The position numbers and the translations under genes were made by a program. From a bacterium (GTDB lineage Bacteria > Bacteroidota > Ignavibacteria > Kapaibacteriales > UBA2268), in NCBI GenBank assembly GCA_024710535.1, contig JANJUO010000506.1:1-6939 (forward strand): a DNA stretch of 6,939 nucleotides, in the 5' to 3' direction. Shown piece after piece: positions 6,594 through 6,939 of this stretch. Below the pieces are notes generated by a model. It was not told where the DNA came from. It saw nothing but the letters and a program-made list of their open reading frames with translations, and searched no databases. Numbering within the stretch: the stretch's first letter is position 1; every line of letters starts with the position of its first letter.

Positions 6594-6841
6594 GAATTTA
6601 ATTGGTTTAAATTAAAATTAACGAAACGAAAATAATATATTTTATAATCAAGAATATTTTGTTTGAAACGATTTGCCAGAAAGAGTAAATTGTTTTCATT
6701 CGTCTGAGTGCTTACAAAATAAAAATATGCAATTTTTAATTTAAATTAATAAAATAAAGTTATTGTATTTTTAAAAAAATTCATAAATTAGATTTTATAA
6801 AAGTGAAAATTTGAAAATTAATAAATTATAAATATTTTTTG
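6594..6841. other. AT-rich intergenic region between divergent genes
   Basis: These 248 nt are strongly AT-rich and must hold the promoters of the minus-strand nucleotidyltransferase and the plus-strand gene starting at 6842. I find no RNA gene, terminator or convincing promoter. CAAGAATA at 6649-6656 is, on the minus strand, a 7/8 match to TAnnTTTG but lacks a clear -33 TTTG. TTAATTTAAATTAA (6736-6749) is a perfect palindrome of A and T only. Confidence 0.6.
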
Positions 6842-6939
6842 ATGAAAAAAAGATTTAGTACGGCTGTTTTTTTGGACAATGGAGTATCTTATGACAATGT
6901 AAGATTATTCATTCATTGCGATGATTATAACTTAGCCGT
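6842..6939 (+). CDS. Start of an unrecognised gene, cut by the window end
   Basis: An ATG at 6842 opens 32 complete codons without a stop to the window end, beginning MKKRFSTAVFLDNGVSY and continuing with DNVRLFIHCDDYNLAV. An in-frame stop at 6812-6814 limits upstream extension; a TTG at 6839 is the only other nearby start. The basic beginning is not followed by a hydrophobic core, so this does not look like a signal peptide and the product is probably cytoplasmic. The composition is ordinary for protein in a very AT-rich region. I do not recognise the family. Confidence 0.5.
   Translation, partial: MKKRFSTAVFLDNGVSYDNVRLFIHCDDYNLA

Noticed and set aside
6736..6749. TTAATTTAAATTAA perfect palindrome as an operator
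   Set aside because: It contains only A and T in a region made almost entirely of A and T, so chance is a sufficient explanation.
6294..6939. HEPN-MNT toxin-antitoxin pair
   Set aside because: Only the MNT-type gene is seen. The partial frame at 6842 is on the opposite strand and shows no HEPN R-x4-6-H motif in its visible part.

Overview
The window is an AT-rich piece of a bacterial genome, most likely from the Bacteroidota/Ignavibacteriota/Kapabacteria group. Three things point there. Two genes end in a type IX secretion (T9SS) type A sorting domain. The large genes are mosaics of domains common in that group: FN3-like repeats, GWN-type repeats, HYDIN/choice-of-anchor-D-like domains, a SUMF1-like domain and an L-type lectin. 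Intergenic DNA is very AT-rich. The Kapabacteria/Ignavibacteria preference is an inference from the HYDIN, 'HPNG..V..AGSDTVITW' and SUMF1 combination; there is no rRNA or marker gene to confirm it.

Layout: (1) nt 1-1691 (+) is the 3' part of a large secreted surface protein; its frame is open through the left edge. It carries FN3-like repeats, a duplicated 84-residue GWN unit and a T9SS sorting domain. (2) nt 1692-1825 holds an intrinsic terminator and a weak candidate promoter. (3) nt 1826-6127 (+) looks like a two-gene operon separated by 15 nt with a clear Shine-Dalgarno. The first gene is an exported VWA, HYDIN-like and SUMF1-like protein without a sorting domain. The second is a T9SS-sorted protein with two HYDIN-like domains, an Ig-like domain and an L-type lectin domain. 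(4) nt 6128-6293 contains a compact GTCGGATGT palindrome and a strong terminator between convergent genes. (5) nt 6294-6593 (-) is a small solitary MNT-type nucleotidyltransferase. (6) nt 6594-6841 is AT-rich intergenic DNA. (7) nt 6842-6939 (+) appears to be the start of a further unrecognised gene cut by the window end.

Working model (inference): the plus-strand genes encode envelope or surface proteins. The lectin protein would be exported by Sec, sorted by T9SS and bind glycans outside the cell. The co-transcribed VWA/SUMF1-like protein may assist adhesion or assembly. The small nucleotidyltransferase is a separate transcription unit and is not obviously connected. No CRISPR array, tRNA, rRNA, transposase or phage gene is seen.
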